Under the pieces are notes generated by a model, which saw only the letters and a list, made by a program, of their open reading frames with translations, was not told the origin of the DNA and made no database searches. A DNA stretch of 41,562 nt from JAEZVV01 sp036652035 (lineage in GTDB: Bacteria; Pseudomonadota; Gammaproteobacteria; Burkholderiales; Burkholderiaceae_F), in contig JAVVWR010000021.1 of NCBI GenBank assembly GCA_036652035.1, positions 1-41,562 of the forward strand. Direction: 5' to 3'. Positions 1-9,705 of the stretch are shown one piece after another. Position 1 is the stretch's first letter. The number at the start of each line of letters is the position of its first letter. Made by a program: the position numbers and the translations under genes.

Positions 1-41
1 CCGCGGGTGTCGATTTCCTTGTCAGCCACGATCTCAGACAT
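1..41 (-). CDS. TusA/SirA-family sulfur carrier protein, N-terminus only
   Basis: Only the first 13 complete codons and part of the next lie in the window. They read MSEIVADKEIDTRG, a good match to the opening of TusA-family proteins, in which the D-x-R-G stretch is directly followed by the active Cys-Pro motif. That motif lies beyond the window edge, so family membership is an inference from the start alone. The start codon at 39-41 is preceded on the minus strand by a GAGGTG ribosome binding site, which supports a real start. Family members carry sulfur as a persulfide for tRNA thiolation or sulfur oxidation. Confidence 0.5.
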   Translation of the reverse strand, partial: MSEIVADKEIDTR

Positions 42-181
42 CGGGGCACCTCACTCATATAAGTCGGAATTTGGGCGATTCTACTGATCGCACGCGGCGC
101 GAGCCTTGAACGCAGCGTTGTACGCCACTCAGTGATTGGTCTTATCACGCAGCTTGACTACTCTTCGGTTCAGTCATGTTC

Positions 182-229
182 CTACACCACCTGCCGTGGT
201 GTAGCAGCGACTTTATGCAACAAAGCTGC
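182..229. other. Perfect hairpin and an insertion-sequence-end-like stretch downstream of the lipoprotein gene
   Basis: Bases 182-190 (CTACACCAC) pair perfectly with 196-204 (GTGGTGTAG) around a 5-nt loop. No T-run follows on either strand, so this is not a classical intrinsic terminator. Immediately beside it, 211-225 read on the minus strand as CTTTGTTGCATAAAG, which resembles the terminal inverted repeat of IS5-family elements (IS903 group). No transposase gene is visible, so at most this is a solo end or decayed remnant. The resemblance is from memory and weak. Confidence 0.3.
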
Positions 230-238
230 TCAGCCATG

Positions 239-520
239 TCAGGGGCGGGATGGCGCAGCGACCCCGGGGCGGGGGTCGGTCGTGGCTGGAGCGCTGCTGG
301 CAGACGTGGCCGAGGACTCGTCTCCCGCCGGGGCAATGACCTTACCCGCAAACTTGGCCGTACCGATTGCGGCATCCGCTGCCAAACCCACGGTCTTGGC
401 ACCGACGCTCACCGCCGTGGCGACAACGGTCACGGCCGCATCGGCCACCGCCACGACGGCGCAAGCCGGCAGATTGACGGTAAGGAAAGAGAGCAGGACG
501 GCGGGGAGCAGACGGCGCAT
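239..520 (-). CDS. Small alanine-rich lipoprotein of unknown function
   Basis: The product is 93 residues. It begins MRRLLP, followed by a hydrophobic stretch and a lipobox LPAC with the lipidation Cys at residue 20, so it should be exported, lipidated and membrane-anchored. The mature part is low-complexity: about 45 residues rich in Ala and Val, then a Ser/Thr/Pro-rich tail. The repeated A-V-x-V/A pattern after the lipobox resembles small lipoproteins common in beta- and gammaproteobacteria (NF038104-like, from memory). The ATG at 520 was chosen because the signal peptide starts there with Arg-Arg; a TTG at 532 would add four residues. No enzymatic motif is visible and its role is unknown. 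Confidence 0.6.
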   Translation of the reverse strand: MRRLLPAVLLSFLTVNLPACAVVAVADAAVTVVATAVSVGAKTVGLAADAAIGTAKFAGKVIAPAGDESSATSASSAPATTDPRPGVAAPSRP

Positions 521-610
521 GGCAACGGACAATCAAGGTAAACCCGAAGTTTGCCTTAAACCGCGACCGCACCCCGTGACATCAAGCGTGCGTGCGCAGC
601 CGCCGCATCA

Positions 611-1150
611 TCATCGCGGCCACTGCGGTGCGGCCGGGTGAAGCCGCGCCATCAGCAGACAGTCCTCGTAGCGGCCGTCGCGCAAGGCGCTCGCGCGCTG
701 ACAGCCCTCATGAAGGAAACCGAACTTCTCATAGAGCGCGATCGCCGCGCGGTTGTCGGCAAACACATCGAGCTGGATTCGCAGATACGGCGTCCAGCGA
801 TCCGCCCAGTCGAGCAGGCGATGCATCAATTCGCTGCCAACGCCCTGCCCTTGCCAGGTGCGGGCCACCGACATGCCGAGCCGCGCCACGTGATGCAGCC
901 GCGGCAGTCCGGCCGAAGCCGAGAAGACGCCGGCGCTGCCCACCACCTCGCCCTCGTGCACGGCAACCAGGTGCAACGAGCCGGAATCAGCGACCTGGGC
1001 TTCCAGGCGGGTGCGCCAGGCGGCAGCGCTGGGGTAAGGCTGTTGCAGCAGCTGCCTGATCACCGACTCGTCGCTCATCAGGCGGACAAAACTCTCGGCG
1101 TCAGCCGGCAGAGCACGGCGGTATTCAAGCTCGGTAGGGCGGCGGGTCAT
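611..1150 (-). CDS. GNAT-family N-acetyltransferase
   Basis: A 179-residue protein that should transfer an acetyl group from acetyl-CoA to an amine; the acceptor cannot be predicted. The GNAT fold is recognisable from the acetyl-CoA pyrophosphate loop QGQGVG at residues 100-105, preceded by the beta-4 strand LGMSVARTW, and from the C-terminal pattern of V-x-x-D-N-R-A-A-I-A-L-Y-E-K-F-G-F typical of the family. The start at 1150 (MTRRPTELEY) is preferred: a longer reading frame extends to 1240 but would run through the alaS terminator hairpin. It lies downstream of alaS in the same direction but is separated from it by that terminator, so it probably has its own promoter. Confidence 0.85.
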   Translation of the reverse strand: MTRRPTELEYRRALPADAESFVRLMSDESVIRQLLQQPYPSAAAWRTRLEAQVADSGSLHLVAVHEGEVVGSAGVFSASAGLPRLHHVARLGMSVARTWQGQGVGSELMHRLLDWADRWTPYLRIQLDVFADNRAAIALYEKFGFLHEGCQRASALRDGRYEDCLLMARLHPAAPQWPR

Positions 1151-1230
1151 GGCAGGTGAAAAGGTCGGCAGACCAGCCAGTGTGGTCTGCGGCGCCGAAG
1201 GCTGACAAGGCGCGCAGCGGTTTGACCCCA

Positions 1231-1270
1231 CAAAAAACAACGCGGGACAGGCCGTCAGGCCGTGTCCCGC
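1231..1270 (-). terminator. Intrinsic terminator of alaS
   Basis: On the minus strand GCGGGACA (1263-1270) pairs with TGTCCCGC (1242-1249); inner GC pairs extend the stem. The hairpin is followed by a T-rich run (GTTGTTTTTTG, complement of 1231-1241). It lies 49-88 nt after the alaS stop codon and separates alaS from the acetyltransferase gene. Confidence 0.8.
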
Positions 1271-1318
1271 GCAAGGCGCTGGGGGATAACTTAAGCGCCC
1301 GGTCTCTCTATCTGCGGA

Positions 1319-3940
<2,622 letters not shown>

Positions 3941-4004
3941 GCAGGCAACCAGAAGGGTCGGTGACGCGCAAAGCCGCGCCACGATTGAGTTTTTAGTAAA
4001 GGAA

Positions 4005-4013
4005 ATCTTAGCA
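4005..4013 (-). promoter_or_regulatory. Candidate extended -10 promoter element of alaS
   Basis: On the minus strand TGC-TAAGAT occupies 4013-4005: a TGn extension directly followed by a hexamer close to TATAAT, 64 nt before the alaS start codon. No convincing -35 was found, as expected of extended -10 promoters. This is a pattern match only. Confidence 0.35.
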
Positions 4014-4069
4014 GGCAGCGGCGCGACCGAACGCTCCATCGCCCGCCCTGTCGAGTCAGGTGCAGCGTC

Positions 4070-4825
4070 TCAGTGACAGATCGAAGCCAGACCGGCGATC
4101 GCCGGATGTTCCATGCCGGCGACGCGCGCGGCGTGTGCGAGCCCCGACAAACCGAAGACAACAATCAGTGCGCCAGCGATCGGCTTGATCCAGAGCGTGA
4201 TGCGCGCCATCGCGCCCCCCTGCCGGGCCGCGCCACGACCGACCGCATTGACGGCAAAGTCCACCGCGATCAGGTTCGGCAAAGTGCCCAGGCCAAACAC
4301 CAGCATCACCAGCGCCCCCTGCCAGGCGCCACCGGCCACCAGCGCGAGCGGCAACACGCCATAGACCATGCCGCAGGGAATCCAGCCCCAGGCGAGTCCG
4401 GCCAGATAGGCCTGCCCCAACGAGCGCGGCGGGTAAACCTTGCGTGCCAAAGGCGAGATGCGCTGCCACAGCCACAAGCCCGCGACCTCGATCGACTTCA
4501 TCCAGCGCGCCCCGGCACCGAACATGGTCAGGCCGATCAGCAAGAGCATCAGGCTGCCGGCCACCAGCAGCCCGATCTGGATCGGCAGAACCTGGCTGGC
4601 GTAGAGCATGCCGCCCATCACGCCGACCAGCACGCCGGCGAGCGTATAGCTCGTGATGCGGCCGGCGTGATAGCCCAGGGCCAGCCGGGAGGCCGACACC
4701 TGGGGCGCACGGTTGAGTTGAAGCGCGCCGATAAAGCCGCCGCACATGCCGGCGCAGTGCAGTCCGCCCACCAAAGCCGTGGTCAGGGCGGCGAAGATCT
4801 GCGCGGCCGGCAGTGTCTCGAGCAT
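4070..4825 (-). CDS. TauE/SafE-like (DsbD_2 domain) membrane protein linked to cbb3 oxidase genes
   Basis: A 251-residue integral membrane protein with about six hydrophobic helices. Near the N-terminus it has the motif HCAGMCGG (residues 23-30), characteristic of the family often annotated as sulfite exporter TauE/SafE (PF13386, related to the membrane domain of DsbD). A Pro-Cys pair (W-I-P-C-G) follows in a later helix. Family members commonly sit beside cytochrome cbb3 and hemN genes, and the paired Cys/His residues suggest metal (copper) or thiol chemistry rather than sulfite export; that is inference. The gene overlaps the hemN stop by one base (TGATG), so translation is probably coupled. 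Confidence 0.8.
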   Translation of the reverse strand: MLETLPAAQIFAALTTALVGGLHCAGMCGGFIGALQLNRAPQVSASRLALGYHAGRITSYTLAGVLVGVMGGMLYASQVLPIQIGLLVAGSLMLLLIGLTMFGAGARWMKSIEVAGLWLWQRISPLARKVYPPRSLGQAYLAGLAWGWIPCGMVYGVLPLALVAGGAWQGALVMLVFGLGTLPNLIAVDFAVNAVGRGAARQGGAMARITLWIKPIAGALIVVFGLSGLAHAARVAGMEHPAIAGLASICH

Positions 4826-6225
4826 CAAACGATCTTCGAATAGCGGCGGACGCGTTCGTCCTGACGCAAGTAGCGGTCGAAGTTCATTGCGATCGCGCGC
4901 ACCAGCAGCTTGCCCTTGGGCATGATGTTGATCCACTCGGGCGTGATCTCGACCAGACCTTCGTCTTCGAAGCGCTTCAGGGCCGCAATCTCGGGCTTGA
5001 AGTAGTCGTCGAACTTGATCAGGTGAGCTTGTTCGATCGCTTCCTTCGAAACCTCGAAGTGGCACATCAGCGACATGATGACGGCGCGCCGCAGGATGTC
5101 GTCCTGGTCGAGCGCGATGCCGCGCGAGGTCGGCAGCTGGCCGTCGCGCAGGCAGTCGTAGTACTGGTCGAGCTCGCGCACATTGGCCGAATAGGTCGGG
5201 CCGATCTTGCTGATGGCCGAGACGCCGAGGCCGATCAGGTCGCAATCGGGCTTGGTCGAATAGCCCTGGAAGTTGCGATGCAGGCGGCCTTGCGCCTGGG
5301 CACGGGCGAGATCGTCGTCGGCCTTGGCAAAGTGGTCCATGCCGACGTAGTGATAGCCGGCCTCGGCCAGGCGTCCGATGGCGTCGAGCATGATGCCCAT
5401 CTTTTCCGCCGAGTCCGGCACTGCGGCGGTGTCGATCCGGCGCTGCGGCTTGAAGCGCTCGGGCAAATGGGCGTAGTGATAGAGCGCGATGCGATCGGGC
5501 GAGAGTTCGAGCACCTGATCCAGCGTGCGAGCAAAGCTCGCGCGGCTCTGCTTGGGCAGACCGTAGATCAGGTCGAGGTTGACCGACTTGAAGCCCGACT
5601 CGCGCGCGGCGTCGATCGTGGCCTTGGTCATCTCGAAGGGTTGAATGCGGTTGACCGCCTTCTGCACCTCGGGGTCGAAGTCCTGCACACCGCAACTCAT
5701 GCGGTTGAAACCCAGCGCGGCCAAGGCACGGACTTTGTCCGGCGGAGTCGAGCGCGGATCGACCTCGATCGAAAACTCGCCCTTTTCTTCCAGCGGAAAC
5801 CGCTTGGTAAGAATTCCCATGAGCTTGGCGAGTTCTTCGTTGGTGAGGAAAGTCGGCGTCCCGCCGCCGAAATGCAGCTGCTCGAGCGTGCGGCCTCCGG
5901 TCAGACGTGCCGCCACCAGATCGGCCTCGCGCTCGATCATCTCGAGATATTCAGTCGCCTTGCCATGGTCCTTGGTGATGACCTTGTTGCACGCGCAGTA
6001 ATAGCAAACGGTATTGCAGAAAGGAACGTGAACGTAGAGTGAAAGCGCCGCCGGCACTCGCGCCGCCGCCCGCGCTGCCAGGGCGTTGCTGAAGGCCTCG
6101 GCGTCAAACGCTTCGACAAACCGGTCAGCGGTGGGATAGGACGTGTAGCGCGGGCCTGGGACGTCGAAACGCTGCAGCAAATCAGCTTCCGGGATTGCCA
6201 CTTCGTTTCGTGCAGTCATCAACAT
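4825..6225 (-). CDS. hemN: Oxygen-independent coproporphyrinogen III oxidase (radical SAM)
   Basis: Decarboxylates coproporphyrinogen III to protoporphyrinogen IX without oxygen, supplying heme under low oxygen. The 466-residue length fits HemN. The SAM-radical cluster motif C70-x3-C74-x2-C77 is present, with the extra Cys79 typical of true HemN rather than HemW, followed by GGGTPT and the PGPRYTSYPT stretch near the N-terminus. The start at 6225 is fixed by an AAAGGA ribosome binding site 7 nt upstream. An FNR box with matching -10 lies upstream, so anaerobic induction by the divergent fnr product is likely. It is followed without a gap by the TauE-like gene. Confidence 0.96.
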   Translation of the reverse strand: MLMTARNEVAIPEADLLQRFDVPGPRYTSYPTADRFVEAFDAEAFSNALAARAAARVPAALSLYVHVPFCNTVCYYCACNKVITKDHGKATEYLEMIEREADLVAARLTGGRTLEQLHFGGGTPTFLTNEELAKLMGILTKRFPLEEKGEFSIEVDPRSTPPDKVRALAALGFNRMSCGVQDFDPEVQKAVNRIQPFEMTKATIDAARESGFKSVNLDLIYGLPKQSRASFARTLDQVLELSPDRIALYHYAHLPERFKPQRRIDTAAVPDSAEKMGIMLDAIGRLAEAGYHYVGMDHFAKADDDLARAQAQGRLHRNFQGYSTKPDCDLIGLGVSAISKIGPTYSANVRELDQYYDCLRDGQLPTSRGIALDQDDILRRAVIMSLMCHFEVSKEAIEQAHLIKFDDYFKPEIAALKRFEDEGLVEITPEWINIMPKGKLLVRAIAMNFDRYLRQDERVRRYSKIV

Positions 6226-6265
6226 GGGATTTTCCTTTATCTGACCCAATCGGATCTTTGCTGCT

Positions 6266-6306
6266 ATTATTTCGACAGGTCTCCGCCCTCCCTTGACCGA
6301 TATCAA
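6266..6306 (-). promoter_or_regulatory. FNR/Anr-dependent promoter of hemN
   Basis: TTGACCGATATCAA at 6293-6306 matches the FNR consensus TTGAT-N4-ATCAA at 9 of 10 defined positions. On the minus strand a -10 candidate AATAAT occupies 6271-6266, exactly 21 nt from the box, placing the box centre near -41 of the predicted start site (about 6259), the class II activator position. In the opposite direction the same spacing gives no -10, so the site appears to serve hemN rather than fnr. Confidence 0.75.
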
Positions 6307-6465
6307 CCGCCTTCGAGCGGGTGCTTTGCAGAGATGACCATCGTCGTTTTTGCGCGGCGCGATATTCGGGCCGTCTGTTGATTCGGGCGTTATTTTCCGG
6401 CAGTTTTCCAACAACGGAATCCGTGGAATTCGAGGGGGTCTGGTCTTCCCGGAACTTCAGCCCTG

Positions 6466-7197
6466 ATGAACGCACCCAACGTCACGATCTCCAGCCTCCG
6501 GGTCGCTTGCTCGAACTGCAACCTGCGTGAGCTTTGTCTACCCCTCGGCCTGTCGCTGAAGGAAATCGAACGTCTCGAGGAACTCGTCGCAACGCGTAAG
6601 CGTGTTAAGCGTGGCGATGCACTGTTCCGCGCTGGCGACCGTTTCGAATCGCTATATGCGGTCCGCCTCGGGTTTCTCAAGAGCACCGTCATGTCGTCCG
6701 ACGGCCGCGAACAAGTCACCGGCTTTCACATGGCCGGCGAACTGGTCGGCCTTGACGGTATTTCGTCCGAATCGCACTCCTGCGATACGGTCGCCCTCGA
6801 AGACACCGAAGTCTGTGTCATCCCCTACGAGCGCCTTGAAGAGGTTGCCAGCACCATGCCGGCGCTGGGAAGCCATTTCCACAAGGTCATGAGCCGCGAA
6901 ATCGTTCGCGAGCACGGCGTCATGCTGTTGCTGGGTTCGATGCATGCCGAAGAACGCCTCGCTGCGTTCCTGCTCAATCTTTCGCAGCGTTTCGAAGCCC
7001 GCGGTTATTCGCGCACCGAGTTCGTTCTGCGCATGACTCGTGCCGAGATCGGCAGCTTCCTCGGCCTCAAGCTCGAAACCGTGAGCCGAGTGCTGTCGCG
7101 CTTCTCGCACGAGGGCCTGATCGAAGTCAACCAGAAACACGTGCGCATCGTCAGCCCCGAAGGCCTGCGGTCGATCGTGTCTGGCCAGCCCTGCTGA
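6466..7197 (+). CDS. fnr: Fnr/Anr-type oxygen-sensing transcriptional regulator
   Basis: A 243-residue Crp/Fnr-family regulator that senses oxygen through a [4Fe-4S] cluster. The cluster ligands are visible: C15, C18 and C24 at the N-terminus (C-x2-C-x5-C) and C106 in the sensory domain, equivalent to C20, C23, C29 and C122 of E. coli FNR. The sensory cyclic-nucleotide-like domain spans about 25-150, followed by the dimerisation helix and a helix-turn-helix. Its recognition helix carries E204-x2-S207-R208, the E-x2-S-R signature that reads TTGAT half-sites. Three matching boxes occur in this window upstream of hemN, ccoN and ccoI. It is divergent from hemN, and its own promoter was not identified. 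Confidence 0.95.
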   Translation: MNAPNVTISSLRVACSNCNLRELCLPLGLSLKEIERLEELVATRKRVKRGDALFRAGDRFESLYAVRLGFLKSTVMSSDGREQVTGFHMAGELVGLDGISSESHSCDTVALEDTEVCVIPYERLEEVASTMPALGSHFHKVMSREIVREHGVMLLLGSMHAEERLAAFLLNLSQRFEARGYSRTEFVLRMTRAEIGSFLGLKLETVSRVLSRFSHEGLIEVNQKHVRIVSPEGLRSIVSGQPC

Positions 7198-7205
7198 ATC
7201 AAGCC

Positions 7206-7538
7206 CTAGCTTGAAACGATCGACGGCCCGCAACCCGGGCCGTCGTCTTCACGCTTGGGGCAACCCGGCGGGCGTTCGCTTGCCCCCAGGGGGCAGCGAT
7301 TGACCTCGAAGGGCGAGCGCGCCAGGAACACGGTCAGCGCACTCGACCCCAAGCCCAAACCCCAGAAGGCGAAGAAGCCGATCGCGTAGACGCTCATCCG
7401 CCCAATCTCCAGCGGCACTCCAAACAGGCTGAGGTCGGCCGGATCGACCACGGCAAAAAAGGCGAGCTCGGCCGCGCAAGCCATCAGAAACGATGGCCAG
7501 AGCACCCAACCCATCCGCTGCGCGAAGCTGTTGGACAT
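7206..7538 (-). CDS. Small two-helix membrane protein downstream of ccoGH, with Cys-rich tail
   Basis: A 110-residue protein with two predicted membrane helices (about 11-31 and 47-72), then a conserved-looking tail FEVNRCPL...RPPGCPK with C82, C93 and a further C103. Similar short proteins with the FEVNRCPL tail occur next to ccoG/ccoP genes in Burkholderiales, as I recall; no function is known to me. A strong AGGAGGAG ribosome binding site precedes the ATG at 7538. It is the last gene of the ccoNOQPGH direction, 52 nt after ccoH, suggesting a role in cbb3 assembly or copper handling (inference from position and cysteines). Its final residues are encoded within the hairpin that follows fnr on the other strand. 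Confidence 0.7.
   Translation of the reverse strand: MSNSFAQRMGWVLWPSFLMACAAELAFFAVVDPADLSLFGVPLEIGRMSVYAIGFFAFWGLGLGSSALTVFLARSPFEVNRCPLGASERPPGCPKREDDGPGCGPSIVSS
7223..7245. terminator. Hairpin between the convergent ends of fnr and the small membrane protein gene
   Basis: A perfect 9-bp stem, GACGGCCCG (7223-7231) with CGGGCCGTC (7237-7245), and a 5-nt loop begins 25 nt after the fnr stop. The downstream sequence is only weakly T-rich (GTCTT), so termination strength is doubtful. The hairpin lies inside the coding end of the minus-strand gene. Confidence 0.4.
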
Positions 7539-7590
7539 GGTCTCCTCCTGGCTCGGGGATTCTTTTTTTTGTTGCCCCAGCTTACGGCGT

Positions 7591-8130
7591 TTAGCGTCCG
7601 ATTCGGAACTCTCCTCCGGTTCCGGTTCTCAGCCTGTCATCAACTCGCCAAGCTTGTGTCTCTAACACGACAGTCCAGGCCACTGGCGAGCCTGACTCCA
7701 ACGTCTCCGGCGCCCGCCAGCGGCCGGAAAATACCGCGCTGCGCCCATCGGCAGCGGCCTCGAGCCGCGACAGGATGGCCACCCGGTCGAGCTCGCGCTT
7801 GCCGGGATGAACCAGGCGTACCTGAAGCGCAGCCTCTGGCGGCATCGGTTCGCGCGACGACACACTCACTCGCACCGCGTCGCCGTCGTTGATGCCGGAA
7901 AACTGCGCCGTGGCCTCGACCCCCAGTGCACTGCCCTTCTGAGCCCGGCTCAGATCGCGGTCGATGCTCAGGCCTTCTTTGTAATAGTCAGCCGCAGTGG
8001 GCCCGTCGAAACCGCGCGCGGCGATGATGCCGGTGGTGATACCGGCCACCACCACGATCGCCGGTCCGCTCATGATGATCCACGGCCACGGTTCGCGGTA
8101 CCAGGGTTTGGCGCTTACGTCTTGATTCAT
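7591..8130 (-). CDS. ccoH: FixH/CcoH-family cbb3 oxidase assembly protein
   Basis: A 179-residue protein with one N-terminal membrane helix (about 17-39) followed by a periplasmic domain, the FixH layout. The sequence after the helix (G-P-T-A-A-D-Y-Y-K-E-G-L) is the typical family stretch. CcoH is needed for stable assembly of the cbb3 complex, with CcoI, CcoG and CcoS. It lies 28 nt downstream of ccoG in the same transcript. The start at 8130 (MNQDVSAKPW) was chosen over one at 8145 because the family normally begins shortly before the W-x-E-P-W-P segment; the ribosome binding site is not decisive. Confidence 0.9.
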   Translation of the reverse strand: MNQDVSAKPWYREPWPWIIMSGPAIVVVAGITTGIIAARGFDGPTAADYYKEGLSIDRDLSRAQKGSALGVEATAQFSGINDGDAVRVSVSSREPMPPEAALQVRLVHPGKRELDRVAILSRLEAAADGRSAVFSGRWRAPETLESGSPVAWTVVLETQAWRVDDRLRTGTGGEFRIGR

Positions 8131-8158
8131 GCTCGTCAGTCCCACGTGTTACCGAGCG

Positions 8159-9625
8159 CTAGCGCGGCAGATTCAGAAATACGGTCTTCTCTCGCACGGC
8201 GACCGAGCCGTCATCGGCCGCCTTGACCTCGACCACGATCTTGTTCGAACCCGGCGCCAGGCCCTCGGGCGGCACCGACAAACGAAGCGGCACGGCGAAG
8301 GTGGTTGCCGCCGGCACCGCAAAACGATCCGCGGTTTCGATCTTCAATCCCGGCAAGCCGTCGGCGCTGAGCATGAATTCCCGCGGCTGCTCGGTGGTGT
8401 TGATGACTTGCAACCGATAGGTATTGACGATCCGGCCGTCTTCACCCTCGCTCGCCAGCGCGCCACGGTCGCGAATGATGTCGAGCTTGACCGGAACCCG
8501 CACCCACAAGGCGATCGCCAGCGCGGCGACCACGGCGCTGAGAATCGCCGTGTAGATCATCACGCGCGGGCGCAGGATGTGCGCGAGGATGCCTTGCCGC
8601 CCGTAGTGCTTGGCCAGCGCGTTTTCGGTCGAGTAGCGGATCAGGCCGCGCGGCGAGCCGACCTTGTCCATCACGAAGTCACACGCGTCGATACAGGCGG
8701 AGCAACCGATGCACTCGTATTGCAGTCCGTTGCGGATATCGATTCCAGTCGGACAGACCTGAACGCACAAACCGCAGTCAACGCAATCGCCCAGACCCTT
8801 GCCCTTGCGGTCGAGCGCCTTGCCACCGGCGCCGCGCGGTTCGCCGCGCTCGGTGTCGTAGCTGATGATCAGGGTGTCGGGGTCGAACATCGCGCTTTGA
8901 AAGCGCGCGTACGGGCACATGTATTTGCAGACCTGCTCACGCATCCAGCCGGCGTTGCCATAGGTGGCCAAGCCATAGAACAGGATCCAGAACAAGGACC
9001 AGCCGCCGACTTGCCAGGTGATGACCTCGATGCCGAGCTCACGGATCGGAGTGAAAAACCCCACGAAGGTGTAGCCGGTCCACAGGGCCAGCGCGATCCA
9101 GGTGGCGTGCTTGGCGAGCTTGAGCGCGGCCTTGCGCAACGATGCGGGCTGGCGATCGAGCGCCATGCGCTTGGCGCGGTCGCCTTCGATCAGCCGCTCG
9201 ATCCACATGAAGATCTCGGTGTAGACCGTCTGCGGGCAGGCAAAGCCGCACCACAAGCGCCCCCCCACTGCCGTAAACAGGAACAAGGACATCGCCGCGA
9301 TGATCAGCAAGGCGGTCAGATAAATGATGTCCTGCGGCCACAGCATCAGGCCGAAAATGTAGAACTTGCGAGCGGCCAGATCGAACAAAACCGCCTGGCG
9401 ACCGTTCCAGCTCAGCCACGGCAAGCCATAGAAAACAATTTGCGTCAGCCAGACCAGCGCCCAGCGCCACTTCTGGAAAAAGGCGATCGAGTCGCCGATC
9501 TTCTGGCGCGGGTAGATCTCCTTGCGCTTGGCGTACAGGGCGATCTCGACTTCCTGCACGGCCGCAGGCGCCTTGGGGGCGCTCGCAGCCTGGTCCTGTC
9601 CGCGCTTGGCCTCGATGGTTTCCAT
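8159..9625 (-). CDS. ccoG: CcoG/FixG/RdxA polyferredoxin-like membrane protein
   Basis: A 488-residue membrane iron-sulfur protein proposed to reduce Cu(II) for cbb3 oxidase assembly. It has several N-terminal helices, the conserved CGFACPQ segment (126-132), CKYMCP (233-238), and two ferredoxin motifs: C281/C284/C287/C291 and C305/C308/C311/C315. A further helix and a C-terminal immunoglobulin-like domain of about 110 residues follow, as usual for the family. The start at 9625 (METIEAKRG) follows a GGAAAG ribosome binding site. An intrinsic terminator sits between ccoP and this gene, so its expression is probably reduced relative to ccoNOQP or driven from a separate start. Confidence 0.95.
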   Translation of the reverse strand: METIEAKRGQDQAASAPKAPAAVQEVEIALYAKRKEIYPRQKIGDSIAFFQKWRWALVWLTQIVFYGLPWLSWNGRQAVLFDLAARKFYIFGLMLWPQDIIYLTALLIIAAMSLFLFTAVGGRLWCGFACPQTVYTEIFMWIERLIEGDRAKRMALDRQPASLRKAALKLAKHATWIALALWTGYTFVGFFTPIRELGIEVITWQVGGWSLFWILFYGLATYGNAGWMREQVCKYMCPYARFQSAMFDPDTLIISYDTERGEPRGAGGKALDRKGKGLGDCVDCGLCVQVCPTGIDIRNGLQYECIGCSACIDACDFVMDKVGSPRGLIRYSTENALAKHYGRQGILAHILRPRVMIYTAILSAVVAALAIALWVRVPVKLDIIRDRGALASEGEDGRIVNTYRLQVINTTEQPREFMLSADGLPGLKIETADRFAVPAATTFAVPLRLSVPPEGLAPGSNKIVVEVKAADDGSVAVREKTVFLNLPR

Positions 9626-9637
9626 GATCTTTCCGAT

Positions 9638-9685
9638 ACAACAAAAACAAAAGACGCGGCCCGCCAATCAGCAGCAGGCCGCGTC
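9638..9685 (-). terminator. Intrinsic terminator between ccoP and ccoG
   Basis: On the minus strand GACGCGGCC pairs perfectly with GGCCGCGTC (arms 9677-9685 and 9653-9661), followed by TTTTGTTTTTGTTGT (complement of 9638-9652). It begins about 20 nt after the ccoP stop and ends 12 nt before the ccoG start codon. Confidence 0.85.
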
Positions 9686-9705
9686 GAGCACTCGGATCCA
9701 ACGAA

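Noticed and set aside
7562..7570. T-run between ccoH and the small membrane protein gene as a plus-strand terminator
   Set aside because: No plus-strand gene ends there and no stable stem precedes the run; on the transcribed minus strand it is an A-run.
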